From Candidatus Gastranaerophilales bacterium (GTDB lineage: Bacteria; Cyanobacteriota; Vampirovibrionia; Gastranaerophilales; Gastranaerophilaceae), in NCBI GenBank assembly GCA_944324305.1, contig CALUVV010000001.1, positions 310,001-374,000 of the forward strand: a stretch of DNA of 64,000 nucleotides, in the 5' to 3' direction. The notes beneath the pieces are model-generated. The model had not been told where the DNA came from. It did no database searches and saw only the letters and a list, made by a program, of their open reading frames with translations. Positions within the stretch are counted from its first letter, which is position 1, and each line of letters opens with the position of its first letter. Positions 15,459 to 24,119 of the stretch are shown here, piece after piece. The translations under genes and the position numbers were made by a program.

Positions 15459-16573
15459 ACAAGCAGTATATTTAACCTGTCATACCTTTCACCGATATTA
15501 TCGTCATTTTGAAAATATTTATTAAATCGCGGACTCTGGTCTTTGGAAACAGATTTAACCAGATCTTTAACAAAATCAAACTTTAAGTTTTCGCTCCACG
15601 AATTAAATTCATCATTAAGACTTTCACGTGCTCGCAGCTTTTTCTTAATATCTTTCATGCCTGTATTAATCTGCCGTTCATGAGCACCCATTTGTGTAAC
15701 ATTTGACATTTGTACAAAAGGTGAACGACTTAAGCGGCTGTAAACTAACTTTTCAATACCATCATTTGCCTTATAAGCTATTTTTCCGTCTCTTACCGAC
15801 TCTATAAAATACGAAAAATTCTTAACAAAAACCTTTGAAAACTCTCTTTCATCATTCATTTTTGCAAACATGATGTTAAATTCACCTGCCGTAACGGGAT
15901 TTATATCATAAAGGCGTTTCTCCTTAAAGTAATCAATATTCTTATCAAGTCCCATATAGCGTGTCATACTGTCAAGTCTATCTAAAATATAATACATTCT
16001 ATTAAATGTATAAACCTCAGGAAAAGTATCTTTATTATTTAAACTTAAGATCCGCTGGTCAACATTATCCCACAATGCTCCTTTATAATCTGCAATCACG
16101 CTATTATCAGATTTGTAAACATCAGGTTTTTTACCAAGAATAATATAAGCTTTATCAATATCGCTTCCGGGTAATGCATGTTTCAAGCCTACAGAGCAAA
16201 CAGGGTCATAACCTGCCATTAAAACCTCTACATCATTGTTAGCGGCATGAAGAACATTAGCGACAAATTCATTATTAATTTTCTCCGAAACTTTATTTAT
16301 ATTCGGAAAGTTAGTAAGATTTTTAAAATTTTCAACAAAAAAATCTTTTAAATATTGAGGTATCCTTTCGAGAAAGGAAAAATTTTCACTGCGTATGAAT
16401 TTATTTTGCGGATAAATATCATCATCAAGTGCTTCATAGTATTTAGCAAACCTTAAATATCGATATTGGTTATGTAAATCCCCTGCAGTACTTATGGATA
16501 ATTGCGGTATCCTTTGTGTGATGCCTTGAAATTGCCCCCCCCCCGAATTATGATTAATTCCGGTTATTTTCAT
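15455..16573 (-). CDS. Nucleotidyltransferase-like protein with in-frame G10 tract
   Basis: 372 residues. Start region MKITGINHNS-GGG-QFQG is encoded across a run of ten G (16535-16544); with ten the frame is open. Around residue 135 the motif SVGLKHALPGSDIDKAYIIL matches the G-S-x(n)-D-x-D active site of the polymerase-beta-type nucleotidyltransferase fold. The rest is helical and not recognised. The gene overlaps the PHP-domain gene upstream by four bases (ATGA), so the two are translationally coupled, and it converges on the metal exporter gene with a four-base overlap. Change of the G-run would truncate the protein after about 35 codons. Substrate unknown. Confidence 0.6.
   Translation of the reverse strand: MKITGINHNSGGGQFQGITQRIPQLSISTAGDLHNQYRYLRFAKYYEALDDDIYPQNKFIRSENFSFLERIPQYLKDFFVENFKNLTNFPNINKVSEKINNEFVANVLHAANNDVEVLMAGYDPVCSVGLKHALPGSDIDKAYIILGKKPDVYKSDNSVIADYKGALWDNVDQRILSLNNKDTFPEVYTFNRMYYILDRLDSMTRYMGLDKNIDYFKEKRLYDINPVTAGEFNIMFAKMNDEREFSKVFVKNFSYFIESVRDGKIAYKANDGIEKLVYSRLSRSPFVQMSNVTQMGAHERQINTGMKDIKKKLRARESLNDEFNSWSENLKFDFVKDLVKSVSKDQSPRFNKYFQNDDNIGERYDRLNILLV
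16535..16544 (-). repeat. G10 mononucleotide tract (in frame)
   Basis: Ten C on the + strand, ten G in the coding strand, codons 10-13 of the nucleotidyltransferase-like gene. Flanks are TTG on the left and GAAT on the right. This is the only one of the five tracts at which the downstream gene is open. Confidence 0.9.
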
Positions 16574-17913
16574 TCATTTACCCCTATGTATGTTGCCTTG
16601 TGATTATCCGACCCGCCTATTTTAATAAGGTATTTCAAATAATCGTTTGTTTCATTAACCTTATCTAAACTTACATTCTCAGGATATGCCTGATGGTAAG
16701 CTTCCGAAATTTTTATAAGTCCGTTAGACTTATGTACCAAGCTGCTTAGAGCTTTTTTCGGATTATGGAATTTCATTGCGGTGAAATACGGGTGTGCAAA
16801 TGATAAAACAACATTATCATCATCCTTGAATAAATCTGTTAAATTTTCAAACGAGCTTTCATTTGTTAATACAATTTGATTATTTATCAAATGCGGCTCG
16901 TATTTCTTCCTGACATTTGAAATTATATCTGTTTCATTTATATCTTTATCTAAAACATTATTTTTTTTCAAGTACCAAATATTCCTATTTTTTACATCAA
17001 TATCTTTCATGATATCGGTGTACAATTGTGAAGCATCAACACCGCGCCTTGATGCCTGAATAGTAACAGCATGTTTTGTCTGGGCGTAATGATTTACCGC
17101 CCATTGCGAATTCATCATAAAGCAATCGGGATTAAGGTTATATGTTTTGATAAGCTCATCCTTGTTAAAATCAGTCAACGGTAAAGCTTTTCTTATATCA
17201 GCAAGCATATTGTCAATTGTATTATTTCTTCTTGCCTGTAATTTATCGCAATATTTATCCACTTTAAACGGGTTAAATCCGTAGGCTAAAACTTCAGAAA
17301 TTTCACAGGGATTTAACGCATTAGGAGCTTTGTGTGAAAAACTCAGTTCAACTCCGGGAATAAATCTGACATTTTTAAATTTTTCAGGGTTTTCGGAAAT
17401 AATTACCAGAGCATCTTTTACTGCTTTAACAGAATCGTGATCGGAAATAGAAAAGATGAACTTTCTGCCTGTTCTTTGAAATAATTTGTCAGAATACTCC
17501 GAAATCTCATCTAATAGCTTTTTGACGGTAATTTTTCCGTCTGTATAATTTGTATGCATGTGAAAATCTGCTTGAAAACCAAAGTTTTTAATATTTTCAG
17601 GTGTATAAGTATAATTATTTTTTTTCAGTTTTAATATCTGTTCAACAAATTCCGCTTTGTTCATAACGCAGGAAAGCGATAAAGGATTAATTTTTTTCCC
17701 TGTCATTTCAGAAAGACCTGCTGCAAGGGATTTAACGTATTCACTGCAAACCTTTTTAACAGGGTGTGTAATTTTGTGAACGGCTACCGCGGAAACAATT
17801 GCTCCAAGCATAATCATTTCAGGAGATACAGCCCTTTTCTTTGCAGGAGAACTTCCGCTGTTTGGAGAATAAACAGAATGACTGTGAGTACTTTGAACTG
17901 ACGAAACCTTCAT
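16570..17913 (-). CDS. PHP-domain metal-dependent phosphoesterase
   Basis: 447 residues. A Ser-rich N-terminus and a hydrophobic segment (residues about 32-47) precede a PHP domain from about residue 113: DFHMHTNYTDG (H-x-H), SISDHDS, PGVELSF, then FAHP and GGSDNH at the end supply the usual metal ligands. PHP enzymes hydrolyse phosphate esters, including nucleotides and tyrosine phosphate. Coupling by overlap to a nucleotidyltransferase-like gene suggests opposed or sequential chemistry on one substrate (inference). The protein is longer than stand-alone PHP enzymes because of a helical insertion around residues 230-330. Confidence 0.75.
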   Translation of the reverse strand: MKVSSVQSTHSHSVYSPNSGSSPAKKRAVSPEMIMLGAIVSAVAVHKITHPVKKVCSEYVKSLAAGLSEMTGKKINPLSLSCVMNKAEFVEQILKLKKNNYTYTPENIKNFGFQADFHMHTNYTDGKITVKKLLDEISEYSDKLFQRTGRKFIFSISDHDSVKAVKDALVIISENPEKFKNVRFIPGVELSFSHKAPNALNPCEISEVLAYGFNPFKVDKYCDKLQARRNNTIDNMLADIRKALPLTDFNKDELIKTYNLNPDCFMMNSQWAVNHYAQTKHAVTIQASRRGVDASQLYTDIMKDIDVKNRNIWYLKKNNVLDKDINETDIISNVRKKYEPHLINNQIVLTNESSFENLTDLFKDDDNVVLSFAHPYFTAMKFHNPKKALSSLVHKSNGLIKISEAYHQAYPENVSLDKVNETNDYLKYLIKIGGSDNHKATYIGVNE

Positions 17914-18078
17914 TTAAACACCTATTAAGACCTTTTTATTTTATTACAGAGAAAACAACTTTTATAATTATAATATTAATTTATATTACAAACAAATAAA
18001 AAATTTAACCTCCCTTAGTATTAGTTATTGTAATCTATTTTTTATATTTTTGTATAATTGTTAAGAATTTGTTATAAA

Positions 18079-19968
18079 CTATGAAAATAAAAATCCCATT
18101 GTCCTTGTAACAATTGCACCTGCTGCAACGGAAATCATAAAAGTACCGGCCCATAATATTACAGCTTCCTTAATACCCCTTTCTTTAAATATAACGATTA
18201 AAGCGGCAATACAGGGAACAAAAAGAGTTACGACAATTGATGCGGTTAAAATCTGCAAATCGCTAAGCGTTCTCGCAGAATTTTCCAGCCCCGCCATGCC
18301 GAGCAAACCGACAGATGCAAAATCACGTCTGATTAAACCCATTACAAATACATCTGAAAATTGAGCAGGTAAATGCAGCAGATTGACGACAATCGGGGCT
18401 AATGCCTGTTGAAGCCATTTAAGAAATCCGGCAAAATTCAATATTGAAATCATAACAGAACTTATAATAAACAAAGGAATTGCTTCGGCTAAAAAATTCC
18501 AAACCCTGAAAAATGTTTTTTCAACAATATTTTTAAACAAAGGTATTCTGATAGGCGGCAAATCAATTAATAAATCTGTAGCCTGACCTTTTAATAACTT
18601 ATTAAGCACAGTTCCGGTTAAAACAATAAAGACAAATATTATAAATATATATAAAAGCCAGACTTTAAACCCGCCGATAGCAGCTAAAAGAGCCGTTATA
18701 ATTCCCTGCTGTGCAGCACACGGAATTGTCACTCCGAGAATTGCGGTTGCAATGGTTCTTTCTTTTCTTGAACCCAGAATTCTTGTTGTAATAGTACCCA
18801 AAGCACCGCAGCCGAAACCTAAAATTAAAGGAATAACAGCACGTCCGTTTAACCCTATTTTATTTAATACATTATCAGCCAGAACTGCCAAACGAGGGAG
18901 ATATCCGCTGTCCTCAAGCAAAGCCATAAACAGATAAAAAGCAGAAATTAAAGGCAGCAATACCCCGAATACAATTTTCACACTCATAGTAAGAATACCG
19001 AATTCTCCTGCAAGTATCTGATTAAGCAACGGAAACACAACTATTTTACCAACAATTTTTGTAATAATCGGAACATATACTGAATCTAATTTGTTAAAAA
19101 TAAAATCTACAACATCACCTGCAATAAATACTCCTAATATTTGAAATAAAAGATATAATAAACCTAACGCAGCAATACCGCCGATAAAAGGATTAAGCAG
19201 AAGTTCGCCGATAATACTTAATATATCAAAATTTTTACCGCAATGCTTAACCGCTTTTTTTGAAAGCTCAATAACTATCTCTTTTCTTTGAGAGTATATT
19301 TTATCTTTCGTTTCACAATCTTTTGCCTCTGCATCAAGAACATTTAACAAACTTTCGGTAATATTTCCTGTATTTCTTATCTCTTTAACGGCAGGAATAA
19401 TCTTATTTGAGATATGAGCATCTTTTTCATACAATGCAGCTGTTAATTCGGCAATCCCCTTTTTCTCCGTTGCTACACAAGGGATTACACGAATACCCAA
19501 ATCTTCCTGAAGTAAATCACAATCAATGCGTACACCGTTTTTACGGGCTTCATCAACCTGATTTACAACCAGTATTAAAGGAAAACCGATATCAATCAAC
19601 TGCTGCGTTAAAAATAAGTCTCTTTCAAGCGTAAGTGCACCGGCAACATTAACAACAATATCAGCACTTTTTAATATTTCACGGGTAACAATCTCATCAT
19701 CCGAGTAATTTCCCAAACTGTAAGCACCGGGCGTGTCTATGAGTTCGCCGAACTCAGTATTTGCACGGGATATATCAACCGTTGTACCCGGGAAATTGCT
19801 TATTTCAGTATAAAATCCTGAAAGAGCATTAAACAATACCGATTTACCGACATTAGGATTACCTGCAAGAACAATTTTCAAATCATTCTTTTCCGGTTTA
19901 CGGACATTGGCACAGCCAAGCATACAATCCTTACAAGTCCCGCGGCAGGGACAACCGAATAAACTCAT
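18079..19968 (-). CDS. feoB: Ferrous iron transporter FeoB
   Basis: 629 residues. It opens with a Cys cluster (CPCRGTCKDCMLGC). The G domain follows: GNPNVGKS (G1), FPGTTVD (G2), DTPGAYS (G3) and NQVD (G4). The C-terminal half has the membrane domain with two Gate repeats (LPLISAFYLFMALLEDSGYLPRL; IIRRDFASVGLL region). Takes up Fe(II) across the inner membrane, as expected in an anaerobe. It follows feoA by 20 bases. The N-terminal Cys-rich extension is not universal and may bind an Fe-S cluster or metal. Confidence 0.95.
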   Translation of the reverse strand: MSLFGCPCRGTCKDCMLGCANVRKPEKNDLKIVLAGNPNVGKSVLFNALSGFYTEISNFPGTTVDISRANTEFGELIDTPGAYSLGNYSDDEIVTREILKSADIVVNVAGALTLERDLFLTQQLIDIGFPLILVVNQVDEARKNGVRIDCDLLQEDLGIRVIPCVATEKKGIAELTAALYEKDAHISNKIIPAVKEIRNTGNITESLLNVLDAEAKDCETKDKIYSQRKEIVIELSKKAVKHCGKNFDILSIIGELLLNPFIGGIAALGLLYLLFQILGVFIAGDVVDFIFNKLDSVYVPIITKIVGKIVVFPLLNQILAGEFGILTMSVKIVFGVLLPLISAFYLFMALLEDSGYLPRLAVLADNVLNKIGLNGRAVIPLILGFGCGALGTITTRILGSRKERTIATAILGVTIPCAAQQGIITALLAAIGGFKVWLLYIFIIFVFIVLTGTVLNKLLKGQATDLLIDLPPIRIPLFKNIVEKTFFRVWNFLAEAIPLFIISSVMISILNFAGFLKWLQQALAPIVVNLLHLPAQFSDVFVMGLIRRDFASVGLLGMAGLENSARTLSDLQILTASIVVTLFVPCIAALIVIFKERGIKEAVILWAGTFMISVAAGAIVTRTMGFLFS

Positions 19969-19988
19969 ATTACGCCTTTACAAAATTT

Positions 19989-20207
19989 TTATTCACATTC
20001 AACATATATTTTCTCAGCCAGATTTCTTCCGACCGCTATAGTAATTAAATTTTTACCGACGATAATAGGTCCGACATTTGCTATACACTTTACTGTCTCG
20101 CCTGCTGACAGGCCGAAACGCATTGTCTCAGTCTTTGATTGAGTATCTTTAAACCGAATTATCCTGCATAAATCACCTTTTCGCGCATTTGAAAGGGGCT
20201 TTTGCAT
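19989..20207 (-). CDS. feoA: FeoA, ferrous transport accessory SH3-like protein
   Basis: 72 residues, the normal FeoA length, with a small beta-barrel pattern (GDLCRIIRF, MRFGLSAGETVKCI, GPIIVGKNLITIAVGRNLAEKI). It binds or regulates FeoB. First gene of the feoAB operon, directly preceded by an inverted-repeat operator. Confidence 0.9.
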   Translation of the reverse strand: MQKPLSNARKGDLCRIIRFKDTQSKTETMRFGLSAGETVKCIANVGPIIVGKNLITIAVGRNLAEKIYVECE

Positions 20208-20222
20208 ATTTATTACTCCGTT

Positions 20223-20244
20223 AATGTTAGTTTACACTAACATT
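20223..20244 (-). promoter_or_regulatory. Inverted-repeat operator in front of feoAB
   Basis: AATGTTAGT-TTAC-ACTAACATT: two 9-base arms with a 4-base spacer, 16 bases upstream of feoA. The TTAGT/ACTAA core resembles DtxR/MntR/IdeR-type sites more than a Fur box. Iron-dependent repression is the natural reading. Confidence 0.6.
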
Positions 20245-20295
20245 TTAACTCCGAAAAACCATTTTGTCAATCCCGCCGTAATATTAATGTTAATT

Positions 20296-20775
20296 TTAAT
20301 GTCTGATAAAACATCTTTCCAATTTTCTTGCAAAACGGACAATAGGCTTTTCAATATCTGCTGTAATAGAATCTACAAGAATAGTTTTACACCCGAGATT
20401 TTTTCCGCATAAAACATCGGTCAAAGGTCTGTCGCCTATAAAACAAGTTGTTTCGGATTTTATGTTATGCTTTTCCATAAAGCTCTTTGCAACCTTAATA
20501 TCAGGTTTATGAGCCTCAAACACTACAGGGAAATCAGAACAAGCCGTAACTTTTTCAATATACACAGGATTATTATTATTTGAGACAACGCCGACAAAAA
20601 AATCCTGTTTTACTTTCTCAAGCCAGTTTAGAGTTTCTTCAGTGTAATATCCTGTTTTGGAACCCATTAATGTACTGTCCAAATCAAACAATAAGGCTGT
20701 TATACCCTGTTTTTTCAGTTCTTCAAGGTTAATCTCATAAATATTTTTAAGATTATAATCGGGTTTAATAAACAT
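20296..20775 (-). CDS. YqeG-family HAD (type IIIA) phosphatase
   Basis: 159 residues with HAD motifs: LLFDLDSTLMG (motif I, two Asp), VVSNNN (motif II), the Lys in HKPDIKVAKSF (motif III) and FIGDRPLTDVLCG (motif IV). Length and the DLDSTLMG form match YqeG, related to phosphatidylglycerophosphate phosphatase. Followed (upstream on this strand) by a U32 protein 22 bases away, likely the same operon. Confidence 0.85.
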   Translation of the reverse strand: MFIKPDYNLKNIYEINLEELKKQGITALLFDLDSTLMGSKTGYYTEETLNWLEKVKQDFFVGVVSNNNNPVYIEKVTACSDFPVVFEAHKPDIKVAKSFMEKHNIKSETTCFIGDRPLTDVLCGKNLGCKTILVDSITADIEKPIVRFARKLERCFIRH

Positions 20776-20797
20776 TTCTTTTTGCCCTCTTTCACAA

Positions 20798-22048
20798 CTA
20801 ACTATAGTGCTTAATTCCTATAGTCCTGACTAATGCATATTTATAATTTTTCGGTGCCCGTGAAAACTTCACGTAAACATCATCATTTGTGTTGCCAAGC
20901 GGCAAATTATCGCCGTCTTCATTCTTAATACCCTCGACAACAGCCGTAAATTGTTCATCAGGCGTAATAATTTCAACTTCATCATTAAGAAGCATTTTAT
21001 TTTTAATTTTTACAAAATAATAATCATCCGATACCGTATCCGCATCGCTCGTTTGAAATTCACACAAAAAATCAGCTCCCGCAAGACCTTTTGAAATATC
21101 ATAACTGTAACTTTCACCGTTATTGTCACCGAGTGCAAATCCGGTTGTATATCCGCGGTTTCCGACCTTTTGAAGTTCAAGAAAATATTTTTCCAAATCT
21201 GCCGAAGGATTTTTCAACACTTCATCAATAGCCTGTCTGTAAGCTTTTGCCACTGCCGAAACATAATAAAGGCTTTTTGTTCTGCCTTCAACTTTTAAAG
21301 AATCAACACCCGCCTCAATAAGCTGCGGAAGCTGTTTCACAAGGCACAAATCTTTAGGGCTTAAAATATGAGAACCTCTGTCATCCTGATTAATTTCAAG
21401 ATATTCATTCGGTCTTGTTTCTTCAACCAGCTTATAACTCCATCTGCAAGGCTGTGAACAGTTACCGTGATTAGCTTTTCTTTCCCCTTTGGAAAAATAA
21501 TCGCTTAAAAGACATCTTCCCGAAAAAGAAACACATTGCGCACCATGAATAAAACTTTCAAGTTCAACATCAGGAACTTGCTTTCTTATCTCTGCAATAT
21601 CCGCAATCGGCAGTTCGCGTGCTAGTATTACGCGGGATGCACCCAAATCTCTCCAAAATTTTACGCTTTCATAGTTCAAAGTATTTGTCTGTGTACTTAT
21701 ATGAAGCGGCACTTCGGGGATATTACGTTTTATTAAGTTCAAAATACCGTAATCACTTATGATAAAAGCATCGGGTTTAGCATCTTTAAACCTGTCCAAT
21801 GAAGCTTCAAGCTGCTTAATATCATTATTAAAAGCAAATATATTAATTGTGACATAAGCTTTAGCCCCGAGTGAATGAGCCAAATCCACAGCCTGTTTTA
21901 AATTTTCCATGGTAATAAGGCTGCCTTTACGCATAGCTCTAAGACTGAAATCTACAACTCCGAGGTAAACCGCATCCGCTCCGTAGCGCACTGCATATTC
22001 TAATTTTTCCAAATTGCCCGCGGGCATTAAAAGTTCTACATCCTGCAT
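20798..22048 (-). CDS. U32 family protein (TrhP/YegQ-like, RNA hydroxylation)
   Basis: 416 residues. The U32 signature is present: LESFIHGAQCVSFSGRC followed by LLSDY, and the CSQPCRW pair supplies further Cys for an Fe-S cluster. The TIM-barrel start (LLMPAGNLEKLEYAVRYGADAVY) is typical. Despite the 'peptidase' label, characterised members take part in prephenate-dependent hydroxylation of tRNA or 23S rRNA. A second, longer U32 protein lies at 29241. Confidence 0.85.
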   Translation of the reverse strand: MQDVELLMPAGNLEKLEYAVRYGADAVYLGVVDFSLRAMRKGSLITMENLKQAVDLAHSLGAKAYVTINIFAFNNDIKQLEASLDRFKDAKPDAFIISDYGILNLIKRNIPEVPLHISTQTNTLNYESVKFWRDLGASRVILARELPIADIAEIRKQVPDVELESFIHGAQCVSFSGRCLLSDYFSKGERKANHGNCSQPCRWSYKLVEETRPNEYLEINQDDRGSHILSPKDLCLVKQLPQLIEAGVDSLKVEGRTKSLYYVSAVAKAYRQAIDEVLKNPSADLEKYFLELQKVGNRGYTTGFALGDNNGESYSYDISKGLAGADFLCEFQTSDADTVSDDYYFVKIKNKMLLNDEVEIITPDEQFTAVVEGIKNEDGDNLPLGNTNDDVYVKFSRAPKNYKYALVRTIGIKHYS

Positions 22049-22060
22049 AACTGTATATTA
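22049..22060 (-). promoter_or_regulatory. -10 element before the U32 gene, leaderless arrangement
   Basis: On the - strand TAATAT (22060-22055) is followed by six bases (ACAGTT) and ATG. No Shine-Dalgarno. Confidence 0.45.
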
Positions 22061-22163
22061 TCCTAAAGGTTACAAATAATCAACCGATTAGGTGATGCCC
22101 GAAAATGATTAATGAATAAGATATATATATAAAAGATTTTTATATGTTTATTGGAGAAGAAAG

Positions 22164-22298
22164 ATGCAAACAATCGAAAATGCTGCAACTACATTAAAAG
22201 AAATCTGGGAATACCAACACCCCGTAATGCATACATGGTTTGTCTTAAGTTCACTTTCATTATGCGTTATGTTCGCTTTACTTTATTTTGTAATATAA
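22164..22298 (+). CDS. 44-residue single-span membrane protein
   Basis: The ATG at 22164 follows a good ribosome binding site (TTGGAGAAG). The product begins MQTIENAATTLKEIWEYQHP, an amphipathic helix, then has one membrane helix (residues about 25-44, WFVLSSLSLCVMFALLYFVI). It stops two bases before the convergent prepilin gene. Small single-span proteins like this are often subunits of membrane complexes; no partner is visible. Supported by the start signal and clean membrane profile only. Confidence 0.5.
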   Translation: MQTIENAATTLKEIWEYQHPVMHTWFVLSSLSLCVMFALLYFVI

Positions 22299-22300
22299 TA

Positions 22301-22999
22301 TTATCTTATTCTTTTAGGATAATCATCAGGAATTTTCCAGCTGTTATGTTGTATTAAAGTCGCACAATAAGCACCTTCACTGCGGCAACTTGAATATAAA
22401 TATTCCTTTGTTCCATCCCAGCCAAAAGTATATGTATCAAAAGAATTGGTTACATACTTATAAGAACCTGTTTTTTCTGCAGCGGGATTATAAATAAACT
22501 TAAAAGAACACTCGCCATATAGCCATACATCTTCCAACTTTTCACCGACACATTTATACGGATTAGATGTAAAATAAACCCAATCTGCAAGTGAAGTCTG
22601 GTGCAGACACAATAAAGCACTGCCGTCAGCAAAATATATTATAGGGCGGGTTATCCCTTCAAAAGACACTTCATCTGCAGCTGCCCCCTTAATATAAGGT
22701 ACTATATATTTATTAACCCATTTTGTTCTCGGGGTATTTCCCGCTACCGGATTGCCATTCCGGTCAGTGTCCACATTATTTAAGTTATACCAATCTTCTC
22801 TCAAGCCATAATCTATTTCTGCAAGATTTATTACCTGATTGATAGTCGAATAAAACTTTTGTAAGCGTGTTTCGACAACCCGTTTTTTATAATTTTGCGT
22901 AAGAACAGGTATTGTTAAAGCCGCCACTACTCCAATTATTCCTAAAGTTACAAGAACTTCGGCAAGTGTAAAAGCCGGATTAGCTTTTGAAAAATTCAT
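22301..22999 (-). CDS. Prepilin-like protein (type IV pilin/pseudopilin fold)
   Basis: 232 residues. Short leader MNFSKANPA, then FTLAEVLVTLGIIGVVAALTIPVL: the prepilin peptidase site with Glu at +5 and the hydrophobic spine helix. The mature domain has Trp and Cys pairs typical of this pilin-like group (GYDG-type ends are absent; ends KIPDDYPKRIR). Good ribosome binding site (GGAGGCATTTT). Divergent from an XRE regulator 67 bases away, with repeated operator-like sites between. Confidence 0.88.
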   Translation of the reverse strand: MNFSKANPAFTLAEVLVTLGIIGVVAALTIPVLTQNYKKRVVETRLQKFYSTINQVINLAEIDYGLREDWYNLNNVDTDRNGNPVAGNTPRTKWVNKYIVPYIKGAAADEVSFEGITRPIIYFADGSALLCLHQTSLADWVYFTSNPYKCVGEKLEDVWLYGECSFKFIYNPAAEKTGSYKYVTNSFDTYTFGWDGTKEYLYSSCRSEGAYCATLIQHNSWKIPDDYPKRIR

Positions 23000-23020
23000 A
23001 AAATGCCTCCTTTATCGGAC

Positions 23021-23066
23021 AAATAGGTCACTGACATTAATAACAATTTAAGTCAAAATAGGTCAC
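23021..23066 (+). promoter_or_regulatory. Promoter with repeated AAATAGGTCAC operator
   Basis: AAATAGGTCAC occurs at 23021-23031 and 23056-23066, 35 bases apart in direct orientation. Between them is a promoter for the XRE gene: CTGACA (23031-23036), 17-base spacer, CAAAAT (23054-23059), seven bases before the ATG. The repeats flank it, as expected for autoregulation and control of the divergent prepilin gene. Confidence 0.5.
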
Positions 23067-23276
23067 ATGTCAAGGCTTGCACAGCTCGGTAAAAATATTG
23101 CAAAATACAGAAATAAAAAAAATTTATCGCAAGAAAAACTTGCCGAACTTGTTGAGCTGTCGCGTGAGTACATAACAAGAGTTGAACGCGGACAGAAAAA
23201 TATAAGTCTTAAAAAGCTTTTTGCAATCGCAGATGCTCTCGAAGTTGATTTTTGCCTGTTAACAAATTTTAAATAG
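23067..23276 (+). CDS. XRE-type (Cro/CI) transcriptional regulator
   Basis: 69 residues, a single helix-turn-helix domain: LGKNIAKYRNKKNLSQEKLAELVELSREYITRVERG is the classic five-helix pattern. No sensory domain. The ATG follows directly on the second AAATAGGTCAC repeat and lacks a ribosome binding site. It is divergent from a prepilin gene, a pairing repeated elsewhere in the window (26938/27503 and 36025/35267). Confidence 0.88.
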   Translation: MSRLAQLGKNIAKYRNKKNLSQEKLAELVELSREYITRVERGQKNISLKKLFAIADALEVDFCLLTNFK

Positions 23277-23294
23277 TTCTGCTATAATAAACCT
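23259..23294 (+). promoter_or_regulatory. Promoter of the ABC permease gene, leaderless arrangement
   Basis: TTAACA (23259-23264), 18-base spacer, TGC-TATAAT (23283-23288), then six bases (AAACCT) and ATG. It lies partly inside the 3' end of the XRE gene. Confidence 0.6.
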
Positions 23295-24119
23295 ATGAAA
23301 AGACTAAGGATATTTATAGGTTATCTGACACTAATTTTAATAGCAATCAGCATGCTTTACCCGTTTTTTGCAATGGTTAATCTTTCATTTGCCGGTAACA
23401 ATGAAATTTTTTCTCACGCAGGAAGATTTTTACATCCGAACTTAACTTTAGAAAATTATAAAGATGTATTCAGAGAAATTCCGATGGGGTTATATTTCTT
23501 TAACAGCCTTTTAGTCGCGTCGATAACCACTGTAGGGCAGGTAATTTTTGCATCGCTTGCGGGTTACGCTTTTGCAAGGTTAAATTTTAAATACAAAAAT
23601 GCTATATTTTTAATGATATTGATAACAATGCTCATACCGCCTCAGGTAAACATTATTCCGTTGTTTTTTCTTATGCGGGAACTGCATTTAATCGACACAT
23701 ATCAGGCATTAATCCTGCCTGCATTATTCGGCGGTTTTGGCATATTTTTGATGCGTCAGTATTTTCTCGGATTTCCGAAAGATTTGGAAGAAGCAGCGAA
23801 AATTGACGGCTGTAATCTGTTCCAGACATTTTATAAGATAGCCTTGCCATTGGCAGTACCGACAGTTGCAACTCTTGCGATATTCACTTTCGTAACAACA
23901 TGGAACAGTTTCATGTGGCCGTTAATTGTAACTAACAGTGAAAGTATGCGCACACTTCCCGTAGGGCTTGCAATTTACAAAGGGAGTTTCAGAGAATTAA
24001 CGCTGTGGGGAAACCTTTTAGCATGCTCGGTAATATGCACATTGCCTGTAATCGGAGTATTTCTGCTTGGCAAAAAATACTTCATATCAGATATTTTACA
24101 AGGCAGTGTAAAAGAATAA
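23295..24119 (+). CDS. Carbohydrate ABC transporter permease (MalG/AraQ type)
   Basis: 274 residues with six membrane helices. The EAA loop EEAAKIDGCNLFQTFYKIALPLAVP (around residue 170) is that of CUT1 sugar permeases and docks on the ATPase. Its partner permease and binding protein are not adjacent; a UgpC/MalK-type ATPase lies at 51691, and malQ lies downstream here. Substrate probably an oligosaccharide (inference from family and the nearby amylomaltase). Confidence 0.88.
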   Translation: MKRLRIFIGYLTLILIAISMLYPFFAMVNLSFAGNNEIFSHAGRFLHPNLTLENYKDVFREIPMGLYFFNSLLVASITTVGQVIFASLAGYAFARLNFKYKNAIFLMILITMLIPPQVNIIPLFFLMRELHLIDTYQALILPALFGGFGIFLMRQYFLGFPKDLEEAAKIDGCNLFQTFYKIALPLAVPTVATLAIFTFVTTWNSFMWPLIVTNSESMRTLPVGLAIYKGSFRELTLWGNLLACSVICTLPVIGVFLLGKKYFISDILQGSVKE

